Source: Neoceratodus forsteri
Lineage: Eukaryota > Chordata > Ceratodontiformes > Ceratodontidae
Direction: 5' to 3'
Length of the DNA: 64,000 bases
Assembly (NCBI GenBank): GCA_016271365.2
Contig: CM057451.1
Span: 494,501,501-494,565,500, forward strand
Program-made: the position numbers and the translations under genes
The notes under the pieces: model-generated
Databases searched by the model: none
What the model saw: the letters and a program-made list of their open reading frames with translations, nothing else
Told to the model about the DNA's origin: nothing
In this document: piece after piece, positions 10,354 through 21,701 of the stretch
Layout of the letters: each line of letters starts with the position of its first letter
Position numbering within the stretch: the stretch's first letter is position 1

Positions 10354-13300
10354 GAGGGAGGACAAGATGGCGACCGCTGTGGGTTTGCACTGAATCATAC
10401 TCTCTCTGAGTCCTACATTGAGTCTCACTCTTGTTTAACTGTTATTTGTTTTATTTGTTTTTAGTCCATTTATTTTATTTATGTTTTGCATTATTGCTTC
10501 GTTTTATCGAGTATCTGGTTCTGGGATTCAGACTTTCGGTCTTGTTTTCAGAAGTCTCCCTTCTGTCTGTTTGTGGGGATACACTTCACCGTGAGTGCGA
10601 TTGGCTGTGTCTAAAGGCATTTTCGATGCTACTTTGGAGTTGGGCCAAGTGGAATAAATCTGGTTTTGCCTGTTTTGTATGCAAGGATTTATTGGACTGT
10701 TTTGCTCGCTCACTGAACATTTGTGGTCGCTTCGACGTTTAAGGGTTTTCCTAATTGTTTTTGTATGACTGTTAATTTATTGGATTGGGACCTCACCGGA
10801 CTTCACCGGACCGTGGACCAGATTGGAACCATTGGAACCATTGCAGCATTCTGTGGAGATTACTGTGTTATTCCCGTTTGAGGTCTGCGGGAGTAAATTT
10901 TGCCTAGTCTGCTCGGGCGTTTCGGGAACTCATTATTTGGATGTTGCTTCTCTTTTTCGGTTGGAGCCTGGCTAACTGAGGAACTCTGACATTTGGACCG
11001 ACTTTTTATCGGGTGCTGGCTTTGTCTGATTCCTTTAAAGTAAGATTTTGAGCCGGGTCAAGACTTGGGACGGCTGTGGTGGGTGGGACCCCCCGGTCCT
11101 TGCTACCAGAGGGTGAGGGGGCTAGTTGGCAACCAGCCTGAGGGTTGGGTCTCTGTCTGCCCTGGGGGACTTGTGGTGCTGGGGTGGTCATGATACCACC
11201 CTGTCTCTGGGGTCCTGACCCTGGGGGTAAGGATTGTGGGGTGCCTCTTGTCCAGTGCAGTCTGTGGGGTTAATTTTGACCTGAGTGACTGCAGTCTCGG
11301 GGTACTGCGAAGTTTTAATGTTATTATTTTCATTGGTCTGAACTGAGTAATATTTTCTAGCTGAGTGGGGAGTAACTGGTATCCCGATTACCCATGAAGA
11401 GGTTTTCAATCTGCTATTTAGTTCATCCTTGACTTGTTTGCCTGGTAGATTTAACTTACTTATTGAGGAGACTGTGGATGGATCCTTGGTATTGGATTAT
11501 TTTATAGTTTCTTTTGATGTTTTCTTGAACTGGAACCTTCTCTCTGGACCAAAATATTCTGTCCGTGCAGTGAGAGTGCATGGCCATTGTGAGTTTGTGG
11601 GGAGTGTGAGTCCCTGCCTACTCACAAATTTTTATTTTATTATTTTGGGGTATTGTATGCTGTTTTATTTTCGGGTAGTGAGAGTGCCTGGATGCTAAGT
11701 AAGCTTGTAGTGGGAGTACATGTTTTCTTGGCCAATTCATACTATTTTATTTTGGGGTTTTTATTTTTTTGTATGTTTTTTCTTTTTTCTTGTTTACCTG
11801 ATTTTATGACGGGATTTCCTTGTGAGAGGAGGGACACCCGTCTGTATTTATTATTTATTGTTTATTTTATTTTCTAGTTATTTTCTGTTTACTTTTTGGG
11901 TTCCAGAAAGTAGGTTTCTATTCTGACAATTAGGGAGTAATTGAGTTTAATTCTTTATTTTTGGTTTATGTTATTTGGTAAATTTGGTTTTAATTTTAGG
12001 GGGGTTTGTTTTTTGTGTGATTTGTGAGAGTAGGACTTTACTGTCTTCTCCATGCTGAAGGATGTAGATATGTATTACTATTCCTCCCCCCCTGTTGTGC
12101 GCTACTCATCCTCCACTCTTCGGGCCCTCCACCCTTTTTCTCCCCCTCCTTTATTGTTTTCTATCTATCAACGTTGTAGGGCTTTGGGAATTTCCCGAAG
12201 GAGGAGGGGACGGGGCCGGGAGCCTGAACAGTGGAGGATGGATGAGGGGAGCGTTCAAATCGGGATTGTTAGGCCCAGAAGATGCTCTGGGGCGAAATGG
12301 AGGTCAGAACGTGGATTTCCTTGTTTGATCCCCATACTCAAGGGTACCGCCGCTAATAATGGCAGGCAGGTGGTTGGGGGATCCCTGGAATTCTGTCCAA
12401 CTCAGGTGGTTTTGTGCAATGCCAGATCCATTGTAAACAAGATTGCCATTGTGGCAGACTTGGTGGGTATGGCGGATCTGGCTTGCATCACCGAAACCTG
12501 GCTGGATGGAAATACCAGCCCCATTCTTGAAGAGGCCATTCCAGCCGGGTATTCGGTGATACACCGCCCCAGATTGGATCGCAGGGGTGGGGGGGTTGCG
12601 GTCTGTTTTAAGACCGAATCAGGTCTCACTAGTGTTCCAGTTGAGGAGACCAGATCATTCGAATGTGTTGTAGTGGCAGGTAGGGGCTATAGACTGGATC
12701 TCATCTACCATCCACCCGGGGATGAGAAGCCATTCCTTAAGGAAGTGGCGGACTTCATCGTTGACCTGGTATTGGAGTCTCCCAGGTTGATGGTGCTGGG
12801 TGACTTCAGTGCTTGGATCGACGATGAACTCTCGCAATTTGGACAACACTTCCTCCAATTGATGAATTCATTGGGCCTCTCACAGGTTGTTACCTCTGCC
12901 ACTCATAAATGTGGCCATTCCCTTGATCTGGTTTTCCTCCTGGGGATGGAAGCCTCTGGCGTGGGGGTGGAACCTGTTGGATGGTTTGATCATCACACTG
13001 TGAGATTCAATTTTAGCACCCCCTTGCGTAGACCTACCCCTATGGAGATGGTCAAGTACCGCTCTTTATGGGATGTGACTCCCAATGGTCTAACTGCGGT
13101 ACTTGACCTATCAGAATTTCCCGCAATGAGCTGAGATCCAGAGGCCTTGGTTCTGGCCTATAATAGGGCCATTACTAATGCCCTGGATTCTATTGCTCCC
13201 ATCCGTGTGCGTCCTCTCTCCCTTCGCCAGCGGTCCCCACGGTTTGATGGGGACTTGAGGGAGATGCGTCAACTTGGACGCAGGTTAGAGAGGTGTTGAC

Positions 13301-15360
13301 GGAAATCCGGCTTAGATGCCGACCATCTTAGACTGCTAGAGCATTATCAACTCTACCAGTCAGCAATTGCCCGTAAGATGGCAGTATTCCTGTCCGGGGA
13401 AATTGCTGCTGCTCAGAACCAACTGGCACAGCTCTTTCGAACTGTAGACAGTCTGTGAAACCCAACCTGTCTGCAGGTTTGTAGAGCCTCTTCACAATCT
13501 CAGTGCGAGGAGCTCGCTTGGTTCTTTACAGATAAGGTGGAACACATCAGGGCAGAGACCTGCGCGACACTCTCTATGGGAACGGCCGAGGACCAGGCCC
13601 CGGTCGCATTCCCTCTTTTTTCCTGGAGTTTCTTCAAAAGGCCGGAAATCGAAGATGTTATGAGGATTGTCCAGGGTATGCGCACTACATGCTGTAGTTT
13701 AGATACGGGCCCCACAGCCTTGATTATGGGCTGTGGGGAGATTATCATCCCGGTTCTGGCGAGGATAGTCTGGTGCTCCTTAGACTCTGGTGAATATCCT
13801 TGCTCCCTGAAGGAGGCAGTGGTGACACCAGTGTTGAAGAAGGCTTCTTTGGACCCCGACTCCCTCGGTAACTACCGGCCTATCTCAAACCTTCCCTTTG
13901 TTGGGAAGGTAATTGAGAAAGTAGTGGCTACTCAGTTAGACAACCACTTGACCATCCATAGCATCTACAATCCTCTTCAATCCGGTTTTCAAAAGAGGCA
14001 CAGCACCAGACTGCACTGGTTCGGGTGCTCAATGATCTCTTGATGGCGAGAGACCAGAAAAAATGGTCCATTTTGGCCCTTTTGGACCTGTCATCAGCAT
14101 TTGACACTGTAGACCATGGGGTTCTGCTTGAGCGCCTGAGAATCATCTGTGGGCTTTCAGGTCTAGTCCTCAGATGGTTTACTTCTTTCCTCACCAGTCA
14201 GTGGGTGGTATCGGGGGTGTTTTCCTCGGATCCTGTCTCTCTGTCTTGTGGGGTGCCTCAGGGCTCAGTGCTGTCCCCCATGCTGTTTGCAGTATACATG
14301 TTTCCCCTCGGAGACACTGTAAGACGGTATGGGCTGGAGTTTCATTGTTATGCTGATGATACTCAGCTCTACCTGTCTTTTGCACCTGACCAGAATGGAG
14401 CACTCTCGGTGTTCAATAACTGCCTCAGCGAAATCCAAGGTTGGATGAGGTCCAGCTGGCTGAAGTTAAATTCTGGGAATACGGAGGTGATGGTTGTGGA
14501 TCCTGGTCACCTGATACGGGGGTGGGGGACAAACCATCCCGCAGGTTTATTCCTGGGGGATGTCGGGCTCCCCACTTCTGAACAGGTGCGGAACCTAGGG
14601 GTGATTCTTGAAGATCGGCTGACACTACGTGCTCAAGCGTTGGCCATCATTAAAGTTTCCTTTTGCCATCTTAGGAACATCGCTAGGATCAAGCACCTTG
14701 TTCCATCCGGGGACCTACCTACGTTGATCCACGCCTTTGTGACCTCGCATCTTGACTACTGCAATTCCGTCTACTTTGGGCTTCCTGGGGTTGATAGCTG
14801 CCGCTTGCAGCTGGTGCAGAACTCTGCAGCCTGGTTCTTAACTGGGACCTCTCATTCTTCTCATGTTACACCAGTCCTGCAGAGACTGCACTGGCTACCG
14901 GTTCAGTGGCAGATCACCTTTAAAGTCGGTCTGCTGACCTACAAAGCCCTGCACAGTTTGGGCCCTGACTACTTGAAAGAGCTCCTGTTTCCCTATCTCC
15001 CGGAGAGACTGCTCCACTCGGCCAGTGAGGGGTTGCTAGAGATTCCGAGGGTTATTTTGACATCATCGGATGCTCAGGCTTTTGCGTTTGTGGTTCCAAC
15101 CCTCTGGAATTCTCTACCACATTGGATTAGAGAGTGTGCGACAGTGGGGGGTTTTAAACAAGCATTAAAATCCTTCTTATGGACTAAGGCATATGGGGAA
15201 GAAGTTGATTTGGTTTGATTTTACTATTTTATCATGTTGTTTGATGTGATGTATTACTGATTTGTAGTGTAATGTTTAATTATGGCATGATTTTATAACC
15301 TGTTCTGCACCTTGATTTTTGAAAGGCACATTAGAAATAAGAAATATTATTATTATTATT
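10354..15360 (+). mobile_element. L2-like LINE, near full length (copy 1)
   Basis: The element starts near 10354 with GGACAAGATGGCGACC, a YY1-type motif placed as in many LINE 5' untranslated regions. About 1.7 kb of G/T-rich leader follows, then one long EN-RT reading frame (12052-15218, broken), a 3' end with the hairpin-like CACCTTGATTTTTGAAAGG, and an (ATT)n tail at 15344-15360. No separate ORF1 was convincing in the leader. A second copy of the same family lies at 45.8-49.7 kb. Nothing in the flanks clearly shows a target duplication. Confidence 0.75.
12052..15218 (+). pseudogene. L2-like LINE ORF2 (endonuclease-RT), nearly intact
   Basis: From ATG 12052 the frame encodes an apurinic endonuclease (NARSIVNK, ITETWLDG, MVLGDFSAW, DHHTVRF), then a reverse transcriptase (NYRPISNLPF, LDLSSAFDTVDHGVLLERL, SCGVPQGSVLSPMLF, the catalytic YADDTQLYLSF, SWLKLNSGNTEVM) and a C-terminal domain to the stop at 15218. 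Only four breaks were found: in-frame TGAs at 13132, 13297 and 13456, and a one-base loss near 14008 where copy 2 has an extra G. The endonuclease GDFN has become GDFS and SDH has become FDH, so nicking activity would probably be lost even if the frame were whole. Confidence 0.85.
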
Positions 15361-15560
15361 CAGGAAGTATACCAAGCAGCTGTTCATTACCCATGGTCTT
15401 TCAGCCCAAGATAGACTATCTTTAAATATTTCATATCCAGACGGCCAGTTGCATGCATCTTTTGCTGCTATAATCTTATCTCTTACCCTATCATATTTGA
15501 TCTTAAAGTCCACTGCACTAGAGGACCGGCAACCATGTTAGTAGCCTCTAGGGACATTCC
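15361..15560 (-). pseudogene. L1 ORF2 fragment (post-RT region)
   Basis: On the minus strand the translation ends with FKDSLSWAERPWVMNSCLVY, which fits the L1 ORF2 stretch after the RT domain (family pattern LSWxGRIxxxKMxxLPxxLYxF). It lies immediately beyond the (ATT)n tail of the L2-like LINE. It may be the upstream part of the L1 whose 3' end is at 8778-9740. If so, about 170 residues are missing between the two pieces, so a simple split does not explain everything. Confidence 0.45.
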
Positions 15561-15574
15561 ACTGCTCACTGTAT

Positions 15575-16060
15575 GCAAGTGACTATCTGGGCTTCAGGCA
15601 CCACATTGAGTACTACATGCTGTTCTGGTCTCCCCAATGCAAAATGGACATTAAGACAGTCAAGAAGGTGCAATGCACAGGACACCAAAATGATTAGGGT
15701 ACGCAGGTTGAAAGCTATAAGGAGGGACTGGAGGTCTTAACCTGTTCACGCTGGAGTGAAAAAGGTTGGTGGGGGTATGATCTCAGTCTTCCACATCCTC
15801 AAGTGTATAGACAACGTTGAACAAAAATATTTGGTATGGGATGCTCCAGCAGGATGTAGTAACATGCCCTGAAGCTTAAAGGTGGTACATTTAGGGGTAT
15901 GATTAGATGGCATTTATTCTACCAGATGGCAGTGAACCTATGTAGAAGTCTACCAACAGAGGTGGTGAACATGAAGACAGTACAGGCCTTCAAGGTAATC
16001 CTGGACACAGTTCTGCTTACCAAGGGTATCACAGGATACCCTGGGTAGTAGAGTGCATGG
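15575..16060 (+). pseudogene. CR1 LINE C-terminal fragment
   Basis: The + strand translation shows the CR1 ORF2 C-terminus: HIEYYMLFWSPQCKMDIKTV (family pattern HLEYCVQFWSPHLKKDI), KVQCTGH, and later MAVNLCRSLPTEVVNMKTVQ with AFKVILD (family pattern VVxxWNSLPxEVVxAxSxxxFK). Several stops are present. Both the 5' and 3' sides are missing; the expected (ACATAGAA)-type terminal repeat is absent on this side. Confidence 0.75.
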
Positions 16061-16245
16061 GAAATCCCTATACATTAGTTCACGTTTGCACAGCACACTT
16101 GCTAGCCCCTGCTTATGAAGCAGGGGGTAGAGTTGATAAACCTAGAGTCACATTGATGTACGAGTCTGTTTGAAATGCAATGTCTGTTCTGGTGAAGCCT
16201 TGCAACCCAACTTACACAATGATTTGCATACCCTAATGCCTTGCA

Positions 16246-18060
16246 CTAGAAACATAGACTGACGGCAGATAAGGACCACTTGGCCCACCCAGTCTGCTCA
16301 TTTCCCTACCTATTGGATAAGCTGCAGATCCTAGTTAACCAACAGCCTACTTCTTCCTAACCCCCACCAGAATAGCCTTATGACTGTCCCATGCATTCCT
16401 GAATTCCCCTCACTGTTTTTGACCCCACAGCCTCCTCAGGAAGGCCATTCCATGCATCCACCACCCTCTCCATGAAAAAATTCTTCCTCACATTGCCCCT
16501 GAGCCATCCCCCTCTATCTTCAAATTGTACTGCCTTGTTCTTGCACACCTCTTTTTCTGAAAGATGCTACCCTCTTGGACTTTGTTAATTCCCTTGAGGT
16601 ACTTAAAGGTTTCTATTATGTCCCCTCTCTCCCTCCTTTCCTCAAGGGTATATATATTAAGCTCCTTTAGCCTCTCTTCGTATGGCTTCTAGTGCAGACC
16701 CTGCACCATTTTAGTTGCCCTCCTCTGGACTGCCTCCATCCTGTCTATGTCCTTGCGGAGATAGTGTCTTTAGAATGGCATGCAGTACTCCAGATGGGGT
16801 CTCACCAACTGTCTGTACAGAGGGATAACAACTTCCTGTTTTCTACTGGTGATGCCTCTCCCTATACATCCCAGTATCCCCCCAGCCCTCCTTACTGCCT
16901 TCTCACCTTGCTTGCTTACCTTTAGGTCATCTGATATGACCACCCCCAGGTTCCTTGTCATTTTTGTTGTTGTTAGTACCCCCCCTCCCATTGTGTACTC
17001 TTCCCCTGGGTTTTTATTTCCCAGGTGCATTACTTTACACTTCTTTGCATTGGAACTAAGCTGCCATACTTTTGACCATTCCTCCAACCTTGGCCAGTTC
17101 CTTCTCATCCTTTCCACCACCCACTTGTGTATCAACCCCATTGCAGATCTTTGTGTCATCTGCAAAGAGGCATACTTTTCCTTCCAGTCCCTCTGCAATG
17201 TCACTTATAAAGACATTAAAAAGGACTGGACCCAGTGCTGAACCCTGCGGTACCCCACTAGTAACATTCCTTTCTTCAGAGTGGACTCTGTTTACTATTA
17301 CCTTCTGTGCCCTGTTGTCCAGCCAATGTTTACCCAGGCTAGTGCCCTGGGACCCTCTCCCAGGCTGGCTAACTTGTTGATTAATCTTTTGTGTGGGACT
17401 GTGTCAAATGCCATGCTAAAGTCTAGGTAGGCCATGTCCACAGCCCCTCCCTGGTCTACTACTTTGGTCACCCAGTCAAAGAAATCTGTTAGATTCATCT
17501 GACATGACCTTCCCGCTGTGAATCCATGCCGGCTTGGGTCTTGTGCCCTACTGGCCTCTAGGTACTCAACAATTCTTTCTTTCAGAAGTGATTCCATAAT
17601 TTTCCCTACCACTGAGGTCAAACTAACAGATCTGTAGTTTCCTGCCTCTGCTTTGCTCCCACTTTTGAGAAGGGGATCACATCCGCCCTCCTCCAGACCT
17701 CAAGTACCACACCATCCTCCCTTGATTTGTTAAAAAGGGTAGTCAGTGGTGTCACTAGTTGTCCCCTTAGTTCTTTTAGAATGCTGGGGTGAATCCCGAC
17801 AGGTCCCATTGCTTTGTCCACCTTCAGTTTTAGGAGTTCTTTCAGAACCCTTTCTTCTGTGAATGGACTGGTCTTGACCCCCCTATCCAGAGTGCTTCTA
17901 TTGATTGGATTAGGTACCTCCCTCTCCTCTTCTTTTGTGAATACTGAGCAGAAGTATTCATTCAGTATCCCTGCTTTTTCACTGTCACCCTCTGCCCACC
18001 CACTAGGAATAAGGCTTGAGATTATGTTTAATGGTTTGGAGAGATGTACGAAAAACAATC
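16246..18060 (-). mobile_element. CR1 LINE, 5'-truncated (minus)
   Basis: The 3' end is at 16246-16310, with a degenerate AGAAACATAG terminal repeat and the family 3' untranslated sequence (TGGCCCACCCAGTCTGCTC). Moving right, the minus strand encodes the RT C-terminus (LVRPHLEYCMPF at 16770-16810), SSNAKKCKVMHLGNKN, FADDTK, SVLGPVLFN, YLDFSMAFDTVPHKRLINKL, HGFTAGRSCQMNL, MTSVVGKIMESLLKERIVEY and, at the 5' limit, FCSVFTKEEE and RVLKELLKLKVDKAMGP. Several frame changes separate the blocks. The endonuclease and ORF1 are absent, so it is a typical 5'-truncated copy. Confidence 0.85.
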
Positions 18061-18656
18061 AATTGGGACATTCTGTCTGTTCTAGCATCCTTTTATGAAT
18101 CTCATATACTGCATTACTTGCAAACTGCCGCTGTGGTGTGTTCATTCCGAATGTTCTAAACCAACATTACGTAGGGTATATACCATTCAACTGTCACACG
18201 TTGTAAGGCACATCATTCATTTTACCACTCAGAAAGCATCTGTCTCAAGGAGAAGGTGTGATTTCATTTTGCCCACCAAGACTATGAAGAAGAAATTCAT
18301 AGGAATTCTGTGATGCAGTTATTAGAAAACATTCATGCACTGATACTGACAGTGTTCTGAGCTTGCAATGTCATGTTTGATGATATAGCCCACATTTTGT
18401 AGCACACATTGTATCACACATCTGGCAATGAAAGGTCGAGAAATATAACCTAGGGGTCTGATAAGGTGCCTGATTGAAAGGCTATGCCTGCAGTTCAATG
18501 GGTGGGAGCAACCACCACACCCCCTCCTGAGCTGTTTAATTCAGCTAACTCCAGTCTCACACTGAAGCACTGTTTCGTTGTTGCAGCCGGATGCTCTGCC
18601 CCACCCCCACCCACTTTTTCTGCTTGTGTTTGTCTACCACTTCCCTTTTTGCTTTT
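18061..18656. other. no gene recognised
   Basis: Unique-looking sequence between the truncated CR1 and the 23-bp minisatellite. No coding similarity or terminal repeats were recognised. Confidence 0.35.
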
Positions 18657-19070
18657 GGATTTTCTGCTTGGTTTGTGCTGGACTTTCTGCTTGGTTTGTG
18701 CTGGACTTTCTGCTTGGTTTGTGCTGGAGTTTATGCTTGGTTTGTGCTGGACTTTCTGCTTGGTATGTGCTGGAGTTTCTGCTTGGTTTGTGCTGGACTT
18801 TCTGCTTGGTTTGTGCTGGACTTTCTGCTTGGTATGTGCTGGAGTTTCTGCTTGGTTTGTGTTGGAGTTTCTGCTTGATTTGTGCTGGAGTTTCTGCTTG
18901 GTATGTGCTGGAGGTTCTGCTTGGTTTGTGCTGGACTTTCTGCTTGGTTTGTGCTGGACTTTCTGCTTGGTTTGTGCTGGACTTTCTGCTTGGTATGTGC
19001 TGGAGTTTCTGCTTGGTTTGTGCTGGACTTTCTGCTTGGTTTGTGCTGGAGTTTCTGCTTGGTTTGTGCT
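18657..19070 (+). repeat. 23-bp minisatellite, 18 copies
   Basis: Eighteen head-to-tail units of 23 bp (GGACTTTCTGCTTGGTTTGT plus GCT) fill 18657-19070 exactly. Variants are GGAG for GGAC and TATG for TTTG, arranged without a clear higher order. The unit has no stop in any + frame and 23 is not a multiple of three, so each forward frame cycles through all three phases. The result is long open stretches such as 18484-19086 and 18578-19423. These are probably artefacts, not genes. Degenerate copies may continue to about 19140. Confidence 0.95.
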
Positions 19071-21701
19071 TCTCCTGCTTTTCTAGCTCAGTATTTTGCT
19101 TCTGCCTTTCTGGCTGCAGTTTGTGCTTCTCTCTGTCATTTGTTTCTTTTGCACTCCATTCTCCTGTGTCGTGTGTTTATTCTGTTTTGCTTTTTTGGGG
19201 GGCTTTCCTAGATTCCCTAGCATCCTCCGACGCCATTGCTTTGTTTGTACTATTCAGGCTCCTGTTTTGCTGTTTTCCATACCTTTACCAAAACCTCAGT
19301 TCAACTACAATCGTTAACTTTTACATCTGGCTCCTAGCCAGACAGCCACTCCTTTGTGTTCTTTGTTCTCTGCAGCAGCTCTGGTCACTAGTTTTGGTTC
19401 CCATATCCTACGACTTTCCCTAGCAGTTTCATTTGTTATTTCTACAGCCTCAGCCTACCCAAATTACTATGCATCAGCAACTAATACTAACCTCCTTTAT
19501 GGAACTGGTTGGCATGCATTCATCATTCACTCCAAGCTCATATCATTCAGTCTCATTCGATATCCTAGTTATCATTTGATGCCTCACTCAGCCTTCAACC
19601 TAACTTTCATTTGTTTCTCTCACATAACACAGCCGTCAGGCTCCTCCATGGCCTCCTACTACTTCTGCATTCTGATAAAAGCAACTGTTCAGCCTTGCCT
19701 AGGTTTCATTCTTCCATGCACTCATGGCTGTCAAGCTTCACCATGGCCTTCTGCTTTCCTGTAGTTACATACATGCCAGCCACAACCAAAGCATTGCTTC
19801 CAGGTTTTGTTCTATAAGCTGACGGTCTTGCTCTGCCCCTTGAAGTCCACATTTTGAGAGTGAGTCTTTAACTGGGCGGGGTCCTTCTCTTTCTGCCTTT
19901 TGGGTGAGAATGGCCTATGTAAGCCCTGAGGGAAGCTTGAGCCATGCAAATCATTGGCGGCACCTCTTGAGATAGCATTTAAGATTTCAGCTGCTGAAAG
20001 GTGGGGCCCTTAAGTCCAAGGGGGCACCTTTAGCTGTGCAGACTGAGTTGACAGCACCTTCGAAAGCCATTCTCCCTACAACCACTTAAGGTTCACCTGG
20101 TGTCCAGATCCTTCCCTTCCCTGACCCTGAAATGTTTGGTATCCCCCTCTAGGCCTCCTTTGTGGAGGTCAGGTGAGTGCCTTTCAGCAGTTTTTGCTTT
20201 CTTCCTCCAGCCTTGGGGGGTGGGAGTGAGCCAGGGTGTAGGCACCCATTTTGCTGCAGAATTAGCTTGTGGAACCCCCATGGCTTTCCCGTTAGAGGGA
20301 TACTGTGAGAGCCTTCCCTCAAAAATATTTCCCCTGAACTGGGTCTCTAAATTGCAGTAGCTGAGCTGTCACTAAATTATCCCAAGCCTGGAGGAAAGGT
20401 GACCAAGGCATTGGATCCCCAGAAGTTTCCACCTCATAGGGTTTTTTTCCTATCCTCCATGCTGAAGGTCATAAAATTAGGTAGTTTTAACAACAGGTAG
20501 GTTTCTGCTGTGAGTTGGGGTTGGATGGTATTCCTCCTCAGTTTGCCATTCCCTCTCTCCTTACAGAAGTCATGCCCCTTCTACTATCAGTTTAGATATC
20601 TGTCAGTCATTGCCCGATCCAGTCTATGTCTGTTTCTAGTCATCTCGTTGCTGTCACTTTGTCCTCACATAAGTGCTGTGTCCTTTCTCCCTGCCCAGTA
20701 CATTTTGGGGTTCCTTCCTAAGGTACCATTAGCCTAAAGGAAGTCATTTCCATGGCACCTCTAGAGTTGAAACCCTACTGAAGAGGGTTTCTTTGCCTTC
20801 ACAGTAGCCCAGCTGGGTGGCAGTCCCCCATGGAACAGAGAGTTTGAATGGCCAAACTATTCACTTACAGCAATCAACAAATTCATTTGAATACATTTAG
20901 ACAATCAACAAAGTTGCATAAGCACAACTCCTCACTAAGATGTGTAAGCCCATTGAATTGAAAGGCTCCTCTGCTCTTCCAGCCTCCAGGTAGCAGCTCT
21001 ATGCAAACTGCAAATCTGAGTCAGCTGGCTCTGTGCCTCACCTGGCTGCACTTCCAGGCTCTCAGTACACTGCACACATAGTATCCCACCTCCTCAGCCT
21101 GCTCTTACTGAGATCCACCATCCTCCTTCTCCTGCTCACCTCCTCTCAGTATTCACCTCCTCCTGTTCATTTGCTCAATGTGTCAACTGTATCTCCAAAC
21201 TCTAGCACACCACTACTAGTAGCACTACTACTAGTAGCACTACAGCTAGGGATTTCTGCTCAACTATCTCTGACAAGACCGACTATCACTACCGAGTCCT
21301 GACCAACCAGCAATAGCTCTTTCTTCTTTTCTGGCAGACACCTGCATTGCCTCCAAGTCCTGACCAAACTTAGTCTGACACACCTACACACATGTACACA
21401 CACACACACACACTCGTGCCATGAGTGTGAGATGAATGGTGCCGAAAATCCAAATATCAGTCATTTCACCCATCATTCTGTGCAACTGTGTGCTGACTTA
21501 CTGCAGGCTTGGGCCCTGCCTACCATGACCTGTGGTTGTGTTGCTATTTGCTAGCTCCATCTACGAGCTACCACTGCTGCTATCAGCCATTGCCTATCAT
21601 AGAAGTGAGCAACATACATGTAGTCAGATGGCTCAGCTGTGGTTCAGATGGTCAACCCCCCCCCCCTTTGGAGATGTGAGGAAGTCCTGCCTTAGATTAA
21701 A
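19071..21701. other. no gene recognised; (CA)n at 21395-21413
   Basis: About 2.6 kb of C/T-rich sequence with many short frames and no recognisable domain. Noted inside it are a CTACTAGTAG direct/inverted duplication near 21212-21240, a (CA)9 microsatellite at 21395-21413, and a 10-base C run just before 21667. The C/T-rich part following the minisatellite could be the leader of an unrecognised retroelement, but there is no positive evidence. Confidence 0.4.

Noticed and set aside
18484..19423. Long overlapping open frames encoding a hydrophobic, Cys/Trp-rich repeat protein
   Set aside because: The openness follows from the stop-free 23-bp minisatellite in all three phases; the flanking parts of the frames match nothing recognisable.
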